From positions 1,957,501-2,021,500 of the forward strand of contig CP107199.1 of assembly GCA_025758065.1 (NCBI GenBank): a stretch of DNA of 64,000 nt, given 5' to 3'. Position numbers and translations under genes: made by a program. The notes below the pieces were generated by a model. The model was not told the DNA's origin. It worked only from the letters and a program-made list of their open reading frames with translations, and made no database searches. This stretch comes from Lachnospiraceae bacterium (GTDB lineage: Bacteria; Bacillota; Clostridia; Lachnospirales; Lachnospiraceae). This document shows positions 18,942 to 27,740 of this stretch, in pieces (position 1 is the stretch's first letter; the number at the start of each line of letters is the position of its first letter).

Positions 18942-20674
18942 AACGGGAACGTTATTTTCAGGATGAGTTATGGCGGATGTTTGTTACATATGCCATTCTT
19001 CCGGCAACTTTGTTTACCTTTATCTGTGGTATTCTTTTTATGACAGTCCTGCTCCATGGAAGAGAAAGGGCAAACAGGGAATACCTTTCTTATGTGAACG
19101 GACGGGTAAATCAAATGGTGGAAAGCTGTGAACAGGGAATTGAAACTCTGGCAGAACTTCCACAAGCAGTATCAGGTCCTGGCTATGTGTTGGAACGAAA
19201 CCGTATTTTTCAGATTTTTTATGGGATTTCCGGGCAGGTGGGATATGAACCGGAAATGTATCTGGTAGACCAGGGAGGAAGGCTGCTTCTATCTAATAAA
19301 GAAAAGCTGCCATCCTATCTCAACAAGAGACAGGAGGTAGAGTGGGGGATTTATGCGGCTATGGATGCCAGACCGGGACAAACGGCCTTCCGGCTGATGA
19401 ATGGCTGGGACAACGGGGCAAGTACGGCGGTGTTTGGCCGGTGGGTGAGTTCAGAGGATGGAAATGGGCGATATATTATCCTTGCAGTACCCGGCAGCGG
19501 GCTTTTAAGGACGCTTGCAAGATCTGGGGAGCAGGTGGCAGTAACAGACTGCTATGGCTGGACTTATTTTTGCAATAACACGCTCTTTCTTACAGACAGC
19601 AACCAGGTGCGCCCTGCATTAAAAGAGTCAGGAGCTTATATGCGTCTGGATCAGAAGATTTATTTTACATCGAAAAACAGCTTGGAAAATGGCTATTTCT
19701 CTATATATGTTATGTCTGATGTGCAAAATGTGCTTACATCCCTGATATTTGCCGGTATACTGGTAGCAGTGGCTCTGCTTATTATGACTGCCTGGGTATT
19801 GTTCCAGTCCAGGCAGGTGACAGAGCGAAAAACAGAAGATCTATATAAGCTGTTAGATGGAATGGAGCTTGCCAGACAGGGAAATCTGGAGCATACGGGA
19901 ACCATTGACCGTGACAATGAGTTTAAGATGATTGCAGATGCTTATAACGAAACCATTACCAGTCTGAAAGAGCAGATGGAAAATAACCGGAAAATGACGG
20001 AGCTTCTGGCTCTGGCCCAGACCAAGCAGCTGGAGTCCCAGTTTAACCCACATTTTCTTTATAATACACTGGAAAATATCAGGTATATGTGCAGGCTGGA
20101 GCCGGAAACTGCTGAGAGAATGGTATTTTCACTGTCAAAACTGCTGCGATACAGTCTGGACGGCAGCAGAGAACAGGTAACTCTTAAAGAGGATCTGGGA
20201 CATTTAAACAATTACCTTTCAATCCTGGAAAAACGGTTTGGAAGCCGGTTTGAATATAAGATCAATGTTGAGCAGGAGTGTATGCAGTGCCTGATCCCCA
20301 GGCTGGTCTTACAGCCGATGATCGAAAATTCTGTAAAATATGGTTTTGGAAATCAGTTAAATCTTCATGTAGAGTTAAAGGCATATATCCATGAGGAAAA
20401 AATGATGATGATCTGCCGGGATGACGGTGTGGGAATGAGTGCCACAATGGTTGAAAATTTACGTGCTCTTATGGACAGGAAAGAAGCACCAGGCAAACAT
20501 TCCGGACTTTACAATATACACCGCAGGATCCAGCTTTTATATGGACATCCATATGGTGTGGAAATACGCAGTCTGGAAGGTCACGGAACTACTCTGGTAG
20601 TTACGCTTCCGGCGGTACATGACACAGGACAGGGGGAAAATAACGATGCTTCGTGTAATGATAGTGGAAGATGA
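18938..20674 (+). CDS. YesM-like sensor histidine kinase
   Basis: A 578-residue membrane kinase: TM1 at about residues 17-40, an extracellular region to about 262, TM2 at about 265-290, a HAMP-like linker, the His_kinase motif QFNPHFLYNTLENIRYM with phospho-accepting His372, then an ATPase domain with N-box ENSVKYGF, CRDDGVGM and GHGTT. This is the LytS/YesM type that pairs with AraC-like regulators. It overlaps the lipoprotein gene by 4 bases and the response-regulator gene by 29, so the three are co-expressed. The extracellular region shows no domain that I recognise, consistent with ligand input through the lipoprotein. Confidence 0.92.
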   Translation: MKRERYFQDELWRMFVTYAILPATLFTFICGILFMTVLLHGRERANREYLSYVNGRVNQMVESCEQGIETLAELPQAVSGPGYVLERNRIFQIFYGISGQVGYEPEMYLVDQGGRLLLSNKEKLPSYLNKRQEVEWGIYAAMDARPGQTAFRLMNGWDNGASTAVFGRWVSSEDGNGRYIILAVPGSGLLRTLARSGEQVAVTDCYGWTYFCNNTLFLTDSNQVRPALKESGAYMRLDQKIYFTSKNSLENGYFSIYVMSDVQNVLTSLIFAGILVAVALLIMTAWVLFQSRQVTERKTEDLYKLLDGMELARQGNLEHTGTIDRDNEFKMIADAYNETITSLKEQMENNRKMTELLALAQTKQLESQFNPHFLYNTLENIRYMCRLEPETAERMVFSLSKLLRYSLDGSREQVTLKEDLGHLNNYLSILEKRFGSRFEYKINVEQECMQCLIPRLVLQPMIENSVKYGFGNQLNLHVELKAYIHEEKMMMICRDDGVGMSATMVENLRALMDRKEAPGKHSGLYNIHRRIQLLYGHPYGVEIRSLEGHGTTLVVTLPAVHDTGQGENNDASCNDSGR

Positions 20675-21422
20675 GGACATGATACGCAAGGGTCTGGTAT
20701 TTACCATAGACTGGCTTTCTATGGACTGCGTGGTAGTAGCAGAAGCTTCCAATGGACAGGAAGGCTATGAACGTATCCTGGAATACAAGCCGGATGTGGT
20801 GTTTACTGATATCTGTATGCCTTTTATGGATGGCATTGAAATGATACAGAAGGCATCGGAAAAGGTAAAATTTAAAAGCATTCTTCTTACCAGCTATGCA
20901 GAGTTTGACTATGCCAGAAGAGCTATTGAGGCCAGAGTCTGTGAGTATCTGCTAAAACCGGTAGATGAGGAGAAGCTAGCCAAGATCATGAAAAAACTGG
21001 GAGAAGAGATCACCAGCGTGCGCCAGGTGGAATATGCTATGGAACAGGCGGAACTGGAAGGGGGAAATCTGAATCTGGAATACTATATGAAGCTGGACCG
21101 CTCGGAAAATGGGTATGTTTCAAAGCTGATAGAAGCTATTAAGACCCGGTATGGGGAGAAGCTGAGCATTGAGTCTATTTCCGAGGAAATGGGAGTCAGT
21201 GCCAGCTATTTAAGCCGCAAATTTAAGGAGATCACAGGGCAGACCTTTCTGGATTTCCTAAATAAATACCGGGTACAGCAGGCAATCACTCTGTTAAATA
21301 CCAGAGAATACCGGATCAGTGAGATATCAGAGGCAGTAGGTTTTTCTGATTATAAGCATTTTTGTTCTGTATTTAAGAAATATACTTTAAAATCACCTAC
21401 AAAATTTGTAAAGGGAGGCTGA
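20646..21422 (+). CDS. AraC-type response regulator (YesN/HptR-like)
   Basis: A 258-residue protein with an N-terminal receiver (VEDED near residue 8; phosphorylation site Asp55 in VVFTDICMPFMDG; Lys in LLKPVDEEK) and a C-terminal double HTH of the AraC class (SIESISEEMGVSASYLSRKFKE and RISEISEAVGFSDYKHF). The ATG at 20646 is chosen because AGGGGGA lies 9 bases upstream; it begins inside the kinase gene. It probably activates the importer operon beginning at 12277, though the target site is not identified. Confidence 0.92.
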   Translation: MLRVMIVEDEDMIRKGLVFTIDWLSMDCVVVAEASNGQEGYERILEYKPDVVFTDICMPFMDGIEMIQKASEKVKFKSILLTSYAEFDYARRAIEARVCEYLLKPVDEEKLAKIMKKLGEEITSVRQVEYAMEQAELEGGNLNLEYYMKLDRSENGYVSKLIEAIKTRYGEKLSIESISEEMGVSASYLSRKFKEITGQTFLDFLNKYRVQQAITLLNTREYRISEISEAVGFSDYKHFCSVFKKYTLKSPTKFVKGG

Positions 21423-21448
21423 CATAAGCGTCAGTCTCCCAGTTTTTT
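21413..21448. terminator. Bidirectional terminator overlapping two stop codons
   Basis: GGGAGGCTGAC pairs with GTCAGTCTCCC and is followed by AGTTTTTT. The stem contains the stop codon of the response regulator on one strand and that of the HTH protein on the other. Confidence 0.8.
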
Positions 21449-21883
21449 ATCCTTATCTTTATCTTTGTTTTTCTTTTTTGCCTTTTTATCTCCTTTTTCA
21501 TTTTTAGAAGCTTTTTTGGCGGATTTTTTTGAGATTTTGGTGCCTTTTTTGGCTTTGGCATAGAGGCTTGGAACTTTCTTTTCTTTGCTGATGTCAGTAC
21601 CGGTATCTGTATTGGCATCAGTATCAGTGCTGCATGAGGATATGCTTTCAACAGCCGGGTTCTGTTCTGGCAGTGTTTCTCCATTATCCGGGATATAGGT
21701 TACAATATCTTCAATGCGGCAGGAAAGCAGGCGGCACAGAGTATCCAGTGTCTGTGTAGAAACAGTCATATTATTTTTTAGCCGTCCGATCTGTCCGGCA
21801 CTGAATTTCTCACGTTTGATCAGGTGATACTGGGTAATTCCGCGTTTTTTCATTGTTTCCCATAAACGGTCATAGGTGATCAT
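21431..21883 (-). CDS. XRE-family HTH protein with a lysine-rich tail
   Basis: A 150-residue protein. Residues 1-70 form a Cro/CI-type HTH of the short variant (LWETMKKRGITQYHLIKREKF, AGQIGRLKNNMTVSTQTLDTLCRLL, EDIVTYIP). A Ser/Thr/Asp-rich linker follows, and the last 45 residues are almost all Lys, Ala, Asp and Glu, presumably disordered and able to bind nucleic acid non-specifically. The ATG has AAGGAGA upstream. It is last on the minus strand after scpB, and its role is unknown. Confidence 0.75.
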   Translation of the reverse strand: MITYDRLWETMKKRGITQYHLIKREKFSAGQIGRLKNNMTVSTQTLDTLCRLLSCRIEDIVTYIPDNGETLPEQNPAVESISSCSTDTDANTDTGTDISKEKKVPSLYAKAKKGTKISKKSAKKASKNEKGDKKAKKKNKDKDKDKKLGD

Positions 21884-21957
21884 GGCGGGTCTCCTTTCTG
21901 GACTCAGGAATTTTGAAAGCTGTCAGTGCTATTGGTTGTCTTCTGAAACGGTCTGTA

Positions 21958-22647
21958 TTATTGGTTGTTTTCTTTATTGTTCTGTTCTCTGGTGACTGCC
22001 GCTTCCAGCAGTTCCAGGGCTTCTTCAGAAGCATCGTTGCTTCCCATTTCCTCTAATTTATATTTCAGCTCTTCCTCTACTTCGGCACGGATCTCGTCTT
22101 CTTTTGCCGGGTTCATATCAGGAAGATCGCTTAAGGCGCCAATGCCGAAGCGGCGCATAAATTCTTCTGTGGTGGCAAAAAGGGCCGGCCGGCCGGGGGC
22201 ATCTAAACGGCCTGCTTCGTAGACCAGATTATATTCTACCAGACGATTGACTGCGTGATCAGATTTAACACCGCGGATTTTTTCAATCTCCAGTTTTGTT
22301 ACCGGCTGGCGGTAGGCGATAATAGAAAGGGTTTCCAGGACCACATCAGAAAGCACCTGCTTTTTAGGAGCGGAGGCAATGCGGATCAGATTAGAGTAAT
22401 ATTTTGACTGGGTACACATCTGGTAGCTGTCTTCTAACTGCAGGATCTCCATACCGTGTTTGCCGGTTTTGTACCGCTTCATCAGACGGTCTACTGCGGC
22501 TTTGGCAGTTTCTTTGTCCTGGCCAATGGAAACAGCCAGCTGCTTTAATTCTACAGCGCCACCCATGGTGAACAGGACGGCTTCAATGACAGCTTCCTGG
22601 TCTTTTTCATTTTTAACAGGTGTATTGTCTATGGTTAATTCTTCCAA
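21958..22647 (-). CDS. scpB: Segregation and condensation protein B
   Basis: A 229-residue winged-helix protein that, with ScpA, regulates SMC in chromosome condensation and segregation. The conserved core is clear: EAVIEAVLFTMG near the start and LETLSIIAYRQPVTKLEIEKIRG in the middle, then PGRPALFATTEEFMRRFG. The start appears to be TTG at 22647 with GGAGG 8 bases upstream, because no ATG is suitably placed. An acidic C-terminal tail follows the folded part. It lies 91 bases after scpA; the gap holds a degenerate copy of a dispersed repeat. Confidence 0.93.
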   Translation of the reverse strand: MEELTIDNTPVKNEKDQEAVIEAVLFTMGGAVELKQLAVSIGQDKETAKAAVDRLMKRYKTGKHGMEILQLEDSYQMCTQSKYYSNLIRIASAPKKQVLSDVVLETLSIIAYRQPVTKLEIEKIRGVKSDHAVNRLVEYNLVYEAGRLDAPGRPALFATTEEFMRRFGIGALSDLPDMNPAKEDEIRAEVEEELKYKLEEMGSNDASEEALELLEAAVTREQNNKENNQ

Positions 22648-22664
22648 TTTATATCCTCCATTAT

Positions 22665-22715
22665 CTAAGATGTTCTCTCAGAGTCTTTCCTGCACCTGCT
22701 TTTGTGGCCGGTTTT
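22665..22715 (-). repeat. Degenerate short dispersed repeat before scpB
   Basis: On the minus strand this reads CACAAAAGCAGGTGCAGGAAAG... ending in GAGAGAACAT, similar to 9893-9937 and 63533-63580. As before argB, it lies directly ahead of the ribosome-binding site. Similarity was judged by eye and is partial. Confidence 0.4.
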
Positions 22716-22738
22716 TCGCAAAATCAAGTATAAAAAGA

Positions 22739-23545
22739 TTACGGGAGTACATCAAGGTCGCTTATCTGTTCTAAATCCAGGTCATCTTCCTGACCTTCCG
22801 GTTCTAAGGTTTCAATATCCATTTCACCAAATGTTTCTTCCTGGTTTAGATGGATCTTTCCAATCTTCATTAATTCGAGAACGGCCAGAAATGTGACTAC
22901 CACTTCTAATTTATCTGTCTGTTTTTCAAGAAGCTGGCGGAAACTGAAACGGCGGTTTTTTCTGGCATAATCCATAACAGAAGTGATCTTCTGTTCCAGA
23001 CTGACCGGTTCCCGGCGGATGGTGCCGAATTTGCTTCGTATGGGATCGGTTTTGTATTCCTTGCGCTTCATTACCTGCTCAAAGATACGCTGCAGCTTTG
23101 CAAGTGTGAGACCGTCTAAAAGTTCGTCAAGGTCAGCTGGGGGCTGGTATTTTGTTACTTCCGGAGGAAGCGAGGAATTTTTGTAAAAATGTCTGGCTGC
23201 ACCTTCTTCCCGGTCTGCCAGTTCTTCAGCCAGGATCTTGTAACGCTTATATTCTAACAGGCGGGATACCAGCTCGGCTCTTGGGTCTACTTCTTCTCCT
23301 TCTTCATTTACTTCCTTTGGAAGAAGCATTTTTGCCTTAATATCTAAAAGGGTAGCAGCCATAACGAGAAATTCGCTGACAATGTTTAAGTCTTCCCGTT
23401 CCATGTTTCGCACATATTCCAGATACTGGGCTGTGATCTCCACAATGGGGATATCGTAAATATCTACTTTATTTTTCTCGATCAGATGAAGGAGCAGGTC
23501 CAAAGGACCTTCAAAATGCTCCAATTTGTAGGTAATGGTTTCCAT
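22739..23545 (-). CDS. scpA: Segregation and condensation protein A
   Basis: A 268-residue kleisin of the SMC-ScpAB complex. The N-terminal motif KLEHFEGPLDLLLHLIEKNKVDIYDIPI is diagnostic; the middle part ARHFYKNSSLPPEV and C-terminal winged-helix segment (FLAVLELMKIGKIHLNQEETFGEM) are also typical. An acidic tail ends the protein. It begins 10 bases after the metallophosphoesterase stop and has only a weak SD, suggesting translational coupling. ScpA and ScpB are adjacent, as usual in Firmicutes. Confidence 0.95.
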   Translation of the reverse strand: METITYKLEHFEGPLDLLLHLIEKNKVDIYDIPIVEITAQYLEYVRNMEREDLNIVSEFLVMAATLLDIKAKMLLPKEVNEEGEEVDPRAELVSRLLEYKRYKILAEELADREEGAARHFYKNSSLPPEVTKYQPPADLDELLDGLTLAKLQRIFEQVMKRKEYKTDPIRSKFGTIRREPVSLEQKITSVMDYARKNRRFSFRQLLEKQTDKLEVVVTFLAVLELMKIGKIHLNQEETFGEMDIETLEPEGQEDDLDLEQISDLDVLP

Positions 23546-23555
23546 TTTATATATC

Positions 23556-24476
23556 CTATTTATAATTTACGTAAGATTTTTTCAAGATGGGTGTTGCTGC
23601 AGATCCGTCTGTTTGCGGGCAGATATGCAGGATTAAAAGCTGGGGACGGTTGTTTAAACGGATGTTGATAGAATGGGTCCCCAGACCGCGGCTTACAGCC
23701 ATATAATGTCCCTGGTCTTCAAAAATTCCGGCACACCAGGGGAGAAAAAACTGATACTGGGGAGTCATTACACCACCAAGTCCTGGAAGGCGGATGGTCC
23801 CGCCGTGAAAATGACCGCATAAGGTCAGATCTGCCCCCCAGTCTGCATAATTGGCAAAAAAGAGAGGGGAGTGGGCTAACAGGATCTGGAAATGACCAGA
23901 AGCCGGGTTCCCCACTTTTTCTTCTATATAATGGGATGGCATAGATGGTACGGGGTGTACCAGAGCTTTTTTATAAAAATCTTTGTCCAGGTCCAGGCAG
24001 GTGATCCGTATTTCTGTATCAAAAATGGCAGAGTTATTTTTCAGGCAAATGGCTCCGACCTGTTTTAAGGCATTCCGGTAAATGTTACCTTCTGATCCAT
24101 ATTTTCCCGGTTCCCAGTCAATGCGGTTTTCATGGTTTCCTTCTCCACAGTAAACAGGATAGCGGGAAACCAGTTCTTTTATAAGAGAGAGCGACCGGTC
24201 TGTTTTTGCATGTGTGCCTTTGGTGACGATAAGATCACCGCCGTTTAGGACAGCATCAGGATGTATCTGGTCAATGACCTGTATCAGCTTTTCATTTTCC
24301 TGTCCAAAGGTATTTTCATGCAGGTCGGACAGAAAGATAAAGGTGCGTTTTTTTGATACTTTACTGCTGTAAATAGTGGTTTCTTCGGCGGATAAAGCTT
24401 TTTTTTCATATTCTGATCTGCCAAGACAGATGGCAGCAGCTGCGCAGGTGGCAGCAGTCAGATGAGTGATCAGCAT
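23556..24476 (-). CDS. Membrane-anchored calcineurin-like metallophosphoesterase
   Basis: A 306-residue metallophosphoesterase. An N-terminal hydrophobic stretch (residues 1-18) may anchor it or act as a signal. Metal-binding motifs come in order: FLSDLHEN (D-x-H), LNGGDL, GEGNHENR, LLAHSP and CGHFHGG. The group includes YkuE/YaeI-like enzymes acting on phospholipid or nucleotide phosphodiesters; the substrate is not known. The ATG is preceded by AAGGAG. It is the first gene of an MPE-scpA-scpB-HTH chain. Confidence 0.87.
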   Translation of the reverse strand: MLITHLTAATCAAAAICLGRSEYEKKALSAEETTIYSSKVSKKRTFIFLSDLHENTFGQENEKLIQVIDQIHPDAVLNGGDLIVTKGTHAKTDRSLSLIKELVSRYPVYCGEGNHENRIDWEPGKYGSEGNIYRNALKQVGAICLKNNSAIFDTEIRITCLDLDKDFYKKALVHPVPSMPSHYIEEKVGNPASGHFQILLAHSPLFFANYADWGADLTLCGHFHGGTIRLPGLGGVMTPQYQFFLPWCAGIFEDQGHYMAVSRGLGTHSINIRLNNRPQLLILHICPQTDGSAATPILKKSYVNYK

Positions 24477-24672
24477 TAAAATCTCCTTAAAAAAATGTTT
24501 TTTCCCTTACGCAGGCGGTTTTTTCGTTAATGCCATGCAAAAAAATGTCTGCTGCACAGCCGCTTTTTTTTGCTTCGCTCATTACATTATATCTTGCATT
24601 AACGGCATTTTCAAGAAAATAGTAAACGTCTTGACGAACAGACACAGACATGGTACGATAACATACGCATAA

Positions 24673-24719
24673 AAAGATATATAGTATATAGATCGCAAAT
24701 AAAACACAATATATGGTAT
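24673..24719 (+). promoter_or_regulatory. NrdR box pair upstream of nrdD
   Basis: ACACAATATATGGTAT (24704-24719) closely fits the NrdR consensus acaCwAtATaTwgtgt. A weaker second box, AAAGATATATAGTATA (24673-24688), starts 31 bases earlier, the usual spacing for a tandem NrdR site. NrdR represses ribonucleotide reductase genes when dATP is plentiful. The boxes lie 33-80 bases before the nrdD start. The remaining upstream sequence (24477-24670) is AT-rich with no gene seen. Confidence 0.75.
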
Positions 24720-24752
24720 ATAAACATAAAAACATAAAGGAAAGGTGACGGA

Positions 24753-26885
24753 ATGGACTGCAGTAAGATAAAAGTCGTAAAAAAAGATGGTACAAAAGAA
24801 GAGTTTAATGTGAAAAAGGTACTTGCTGCCATTAGTAAATCAGCAGAAAGAGCCATGATCACATTTTCAAGGGCAGAGAAGAACTTTATCTGCGAATTTG
24901 TGGAAGAGAAGGCAGAGGAGATGGATCAGGAGCTGATTCCTATTGCCCAGATGCACAACATTGTGGAAGGCGCTCTGGATAAGGTCAATCCTCTGGTTGC
25001 CAAAAGTTACCGGGATTACCGGAATTATAAACAGGATTTTGTGCGGATGCTGGATGATGTATACAAGAAAAGTCAGTCCATTATGTATATCGGGGATAAG
25101 GAAAACAGCAATACAGACAGTGCCCTGGTTTCTACCAAGCGCAGCCTGATCTTTAATGAGCTGAATAAATCTCTTTACCAGAAGTTTTTTATGACAGTAG
25201 AAGAGTTGCAGGCATGCAGAGAAGGTTATATTTACATTCATGATATGTCTGCAAGAAGAGATACTATGAACTGCTGTCTCTTTGATGTGAAAGCTGTCCT
25301 TACCGGTGGCTTTGAAATGGGAAATCTATGGTACAATGAGCCCAAAACACTGGATGTTGCCTTTGACGTTATCGGAGATATTGTTTTAAGCGCAGCCAGT
25401 CAGCAGTACGGCGGTTTTACAGTGCCAAGTGTAGAAAATATCCTGGCGCCTTATGCAGAGAAATCTTATGCAAAATATCTGGAAAAATACAGAATGCTGG
25501 AGCTGCCTGAAGAAAAAGTAGAAGAGGTTGCCCTGGCTGATGTGCAAAGAGACATGGAACAGGGCTTCCAGGGTTGGGAATATAAGTTTAATTCTGTTTC
25601 CTCCAGCCGCGGCGATTATCCCTTTATCACCATGACTGCAGGTACAGGAACCAGCCGTTTTGCGAAAATGGCTACCATGACTATGCTGAAGGTACGAAAA
25701 GGCGGTCAGGGAAAAGCAGGCCATAAAAAGCCGGTACTGTTCCCTAAAGTGGTATTTCTCTATGATGAGAAACTGCATGGACCAGGCGGTGAGTTAGAAG
25801 ATGTATTTGAAGCAGGCATTGACTGTTCCAGCAAGACTATGTATCCGGACTGGCTTTCCCTTACAGGAAAAGGTTATATTGCCAGCATGTATAAAAAATA
25901 CGGAAAGATCATTTCACCAATGGGCTGCCGTGCGTTCCTGTCTCCATGGTATGAAAGAGGGGGCATGCATCCGGCTGATGAAAAAGATGTGCCTGTATTT
26001 GAAGGGCGTTTTAATATTGGTGTAGTCAGTCTTCACCTTCCTATGATATTAGCTAAATCAAGACAGGAAGGCCGGGATTTTTATGAAGTCTTAGATTACT
26101 ATCTGGAACTGATCCGCAAGATCCACATCCGTACGTATGCATATCTGGGTGAAATGAAGGCATCTACCAATCCTCTGGCATACTGTGAAGGGGGATTTTA
26201 CGGCGGTCATTTAGGACTTCATGATAAGATCAAACCATTATTGAAAACGGCCACTGCTTCTTTTGGGATCACTGCTTTTAATGAGCTGCAGCAATTATAT
26301 AATAAGAAATCCCTGGTAGAGGATGGACAGTTTGCACTGGAGGTTCTGGAGCATATTAATAAAAAAATCGATGATTTCAAGGAAGAGGACGGCAATCTTT
26401 ATGCCATTTACGCTACACCGGCAGAGAACCTTTGCGGTCTTCAGGTAAAGCAGTTCCGTAAGAAATACGGCATCATCGAAAACGTGTCTGACAGAGAATA
26501 TGTAAGTAACGGCTTCCACTGCCACGTAACCGAAGATATTACCCCGATCCAGAAGCAGGATCTGGAATACCGTTTCTGGGAATTAAGCAACGGCGGTAAG
26601 ATCCAGTATGTAAAATACCCGGTAAGCTACAACAAAGAGGCAATCCGCACATTAGTCCGCAGAGCCATGAGAATGGGATTTTACGAAGGCGTAAACCTGT
26701 CACTGGCGTATTGCGATGACTGCGGTCACGAAGAGCTGGAAATGGACGTATGCCCGGTCTGCGGCAGCAAAAACCTGACTAAGATCGACCGGATGAATGG
26801 ATATTTAAGCTATTCAAGGGTAAAAGGCGATACAAGATTAAATGAAGCCAAGATGGCCGAGATAGCTGAACGAGTAAGCATGTAA
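24753..26885 (+). CDS. nrdD: Anaerobic ribonucleoside-triphosphate reductase, catalytic subunit
   Basis: A 710-residue class III reductase that converts NTPs to dNTPs by a glycyl radical. Residues 1-90 form an ATP-cone (KVVKKDGTKEEFNVKKV), the site of dATP feedback. The catalytic barrel follows (HDMSARRDTMNCCLFD; TPAENLCGLQVKQF). Near the C-terminus a zinc ribbon CDDCGHEELEMDVCPVCGS is followed by RVKGDTRLNEAKMAEI, where Gly692 is the likely radical site. The activase nrdG lies 1.3 kb downstream, separated by an XRE gene and mscL rather than adjacent. It is oxygen-sensitive, so it points to anaerobic growth. Confidence 0.96.
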   Translation: MDCSKIKVVKKDGTKEEFNVKKVLAAISKSAERAMITFSRAEKNFICEFVEEKAEEMDQELIPIAQMHNIVEGALDKVNPLVAKSYRDYRNYKQDFVRMLDDVYKKSQSIMYIGDKENSNTDSALVSTKRSLIFNELNKSLYQKFFMTVEELQACREGYIYIHDMSARRDTMNCCLFDVKAVLTGGFEMGNLWYNEPKTLDVAFDVIGDIVLSAASQQYGGFTVPSVENILAPYAEKSYAKYLEKYRMLELPEEKVEEVALADVQRDMEQGFQGWEYKFNSVSSSRGDYPFITMTAGTGTSRFAKMATMTMLKVRKGGQGKAGHKKPVLFPKVVFLYDEKLHGPGGELEDVFEAGIDCSSKTMYPDWLSLTGKGYIASMYKKYGKIISPMGCRAFLSPWYERGGMHPADEKDVPVFEGRFNIGVVSLHLPMILAKSRQEGRDFYEVLDYYLELIRKIHIRTYAYLGEMKASTNPLAYCEGGFYGGHLGLHDKIKPLLKTATASFGITAFNELQQLYNKKSLVEDGQFALEVLEHINKKIDDFKEEDGNLYAIYATPAENLCGLQVKQFRKKYGIIENVSDREYVSNGFHCHVTEDITPIQKQDLEYRFWELSNGGKIQYVKYPVSYNKEAIRTLVRRAMRMGFYEGVNLSLAYCDDCGHEELEMDVCPVCGSKNLTKIDRMNGYLSYSRVKGDTRLNEAKMAEIAERVSM

Positions 26886-27005
26886 AAGCAAAGAGGAAAA
26901 ACAAGCGCCGCTTTAAAGCGGCATTTGTTTTTCCTTTGCTTTTAACGAACGATCCGTCTGCGATAGCAGACAGTGGAGCGCGTCAGCGTGGGAATCGTGA
27001 GTGGA
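26886..27005 (+). repeat. Structured intergenic repeat, copy 2, with terminator-like hairpin
   Basis: Just after nrdD, AAAGCAAAG pairs with CTTTGCTTT (26884-26942), enclosing GGAAAAACAA/TTGTTTTTCC and GCCGCTTTAAAGCGGC, a long near-perfect stem. The branched part follows: ACGAT (26949-26953)/ATCGT (26994-26998) around TGCgataGCA and GCGCgtcaGCGT. Compared with copy 1 the loops are retained while the outer stem has changed on both sides. The first hairpin may also terminate nrdD transcription. Confidence 0.7.
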
Positions 27006-27085
27006 CGGAATTTATTCCTTTGCTGGACAGTTTCCATCAGTGTCTTTATACATCAGATCCTGTATACAAAAAAGACATTCAATTT

Positions 27086-27436
27086 TTATTCTTTTTCTTT
27101 CTTCTTCCGCTTCTTTCTGTAAGACCCATCCACCAGACCTTCCAGATAAGCTTCTGCCCTCAGCCGGTTAGAAGGGCCAAGCTGATTGTACAGATTCAGC
27201 ACATATTCCTGTTGTTTGCTTAAAACAGCCTGACTGCCCTCTGTGCTGTAAAATTCGCTCATGGAGATACCAAAAACCTGGCATATATGACGGATAGTAG
27301 GAATACTGGGCACAGTGGTTCGGCGGAAAAGATTTCCTATGCTGTTTGGGGAAATTTCCATTTCCTTTGCAAGGCGGTAGTGGCTCCATCCACGATCATT
27401 ACACAGCTCCTCTATGCGATCCAGTTCAAAACTCAT
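27086..27436 (-). CDS. XRE-family transcriptional regulator
   Basis: A 116-residue protein with an N-terminal Cro/CI HTH (residues 1-60: DRIEELCNDRGWSHYRLAKE, ISPNSIGNLFRRTTVPSIPT, ICQVFGISMSEFY), a short helical C-terminal part (LNLYNQLGPSNRLRAEAYLEGLV) and a very basic end (RKKRKKKEKE). I give the ATG at 27436, where the conserved MSFELDRIEEL begins, but an in-frame TTG at 27469 has a much better SD (AAGGAG) and could be the real start. It lies between nrdD and mscL on the opposite strand. The target is unknown. Confidence 0.75.
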   Translation of the reverse strand: MSFELDRIEELCNDRGWSHYRLAKEMEISPNSIGNLFRRTTVPSIPTIRHICQVFGISMSEFYSTEGSQAVLSKQQEYVLNLYNQLGPSNRLRAEAYLEGLVDGSYRKKRKKKEKE

Positions 27437-27740
27437 AATCCATATGCTTTTTGCAGCCTTGGCTTTCAAAAAAGCTTCTCCTTCTGTCGTGTATAAATAT
27501 ATTCCTATTTTATCCCAGTTAAGTTAAAAACATTAGCTTGAAAATACGTGTATAAAATATGAATTATATAGTTCATAAGAGACTAGAAAAAAGAGAATGG
27601 AAAAATATGATTTCTGGTATTGGCAAGGAAAATCAAGTGGAAAATTCCCATAGATTATGATAAACTGATACAAGCAGTATACATTGAAAAGCGTGCAAAG
27701 CAGCAGTAAAGCCTGCAAATGAAAAATGGAGGCGGGACAG

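Noticed and set aside
24477..24752. Possible small RNA or riboswitch before nrdD
   Set aside because: Only AT-rich sequence, short T/A runs and the NrdR boxes could be recognised; no conserved riboswitch core was found.
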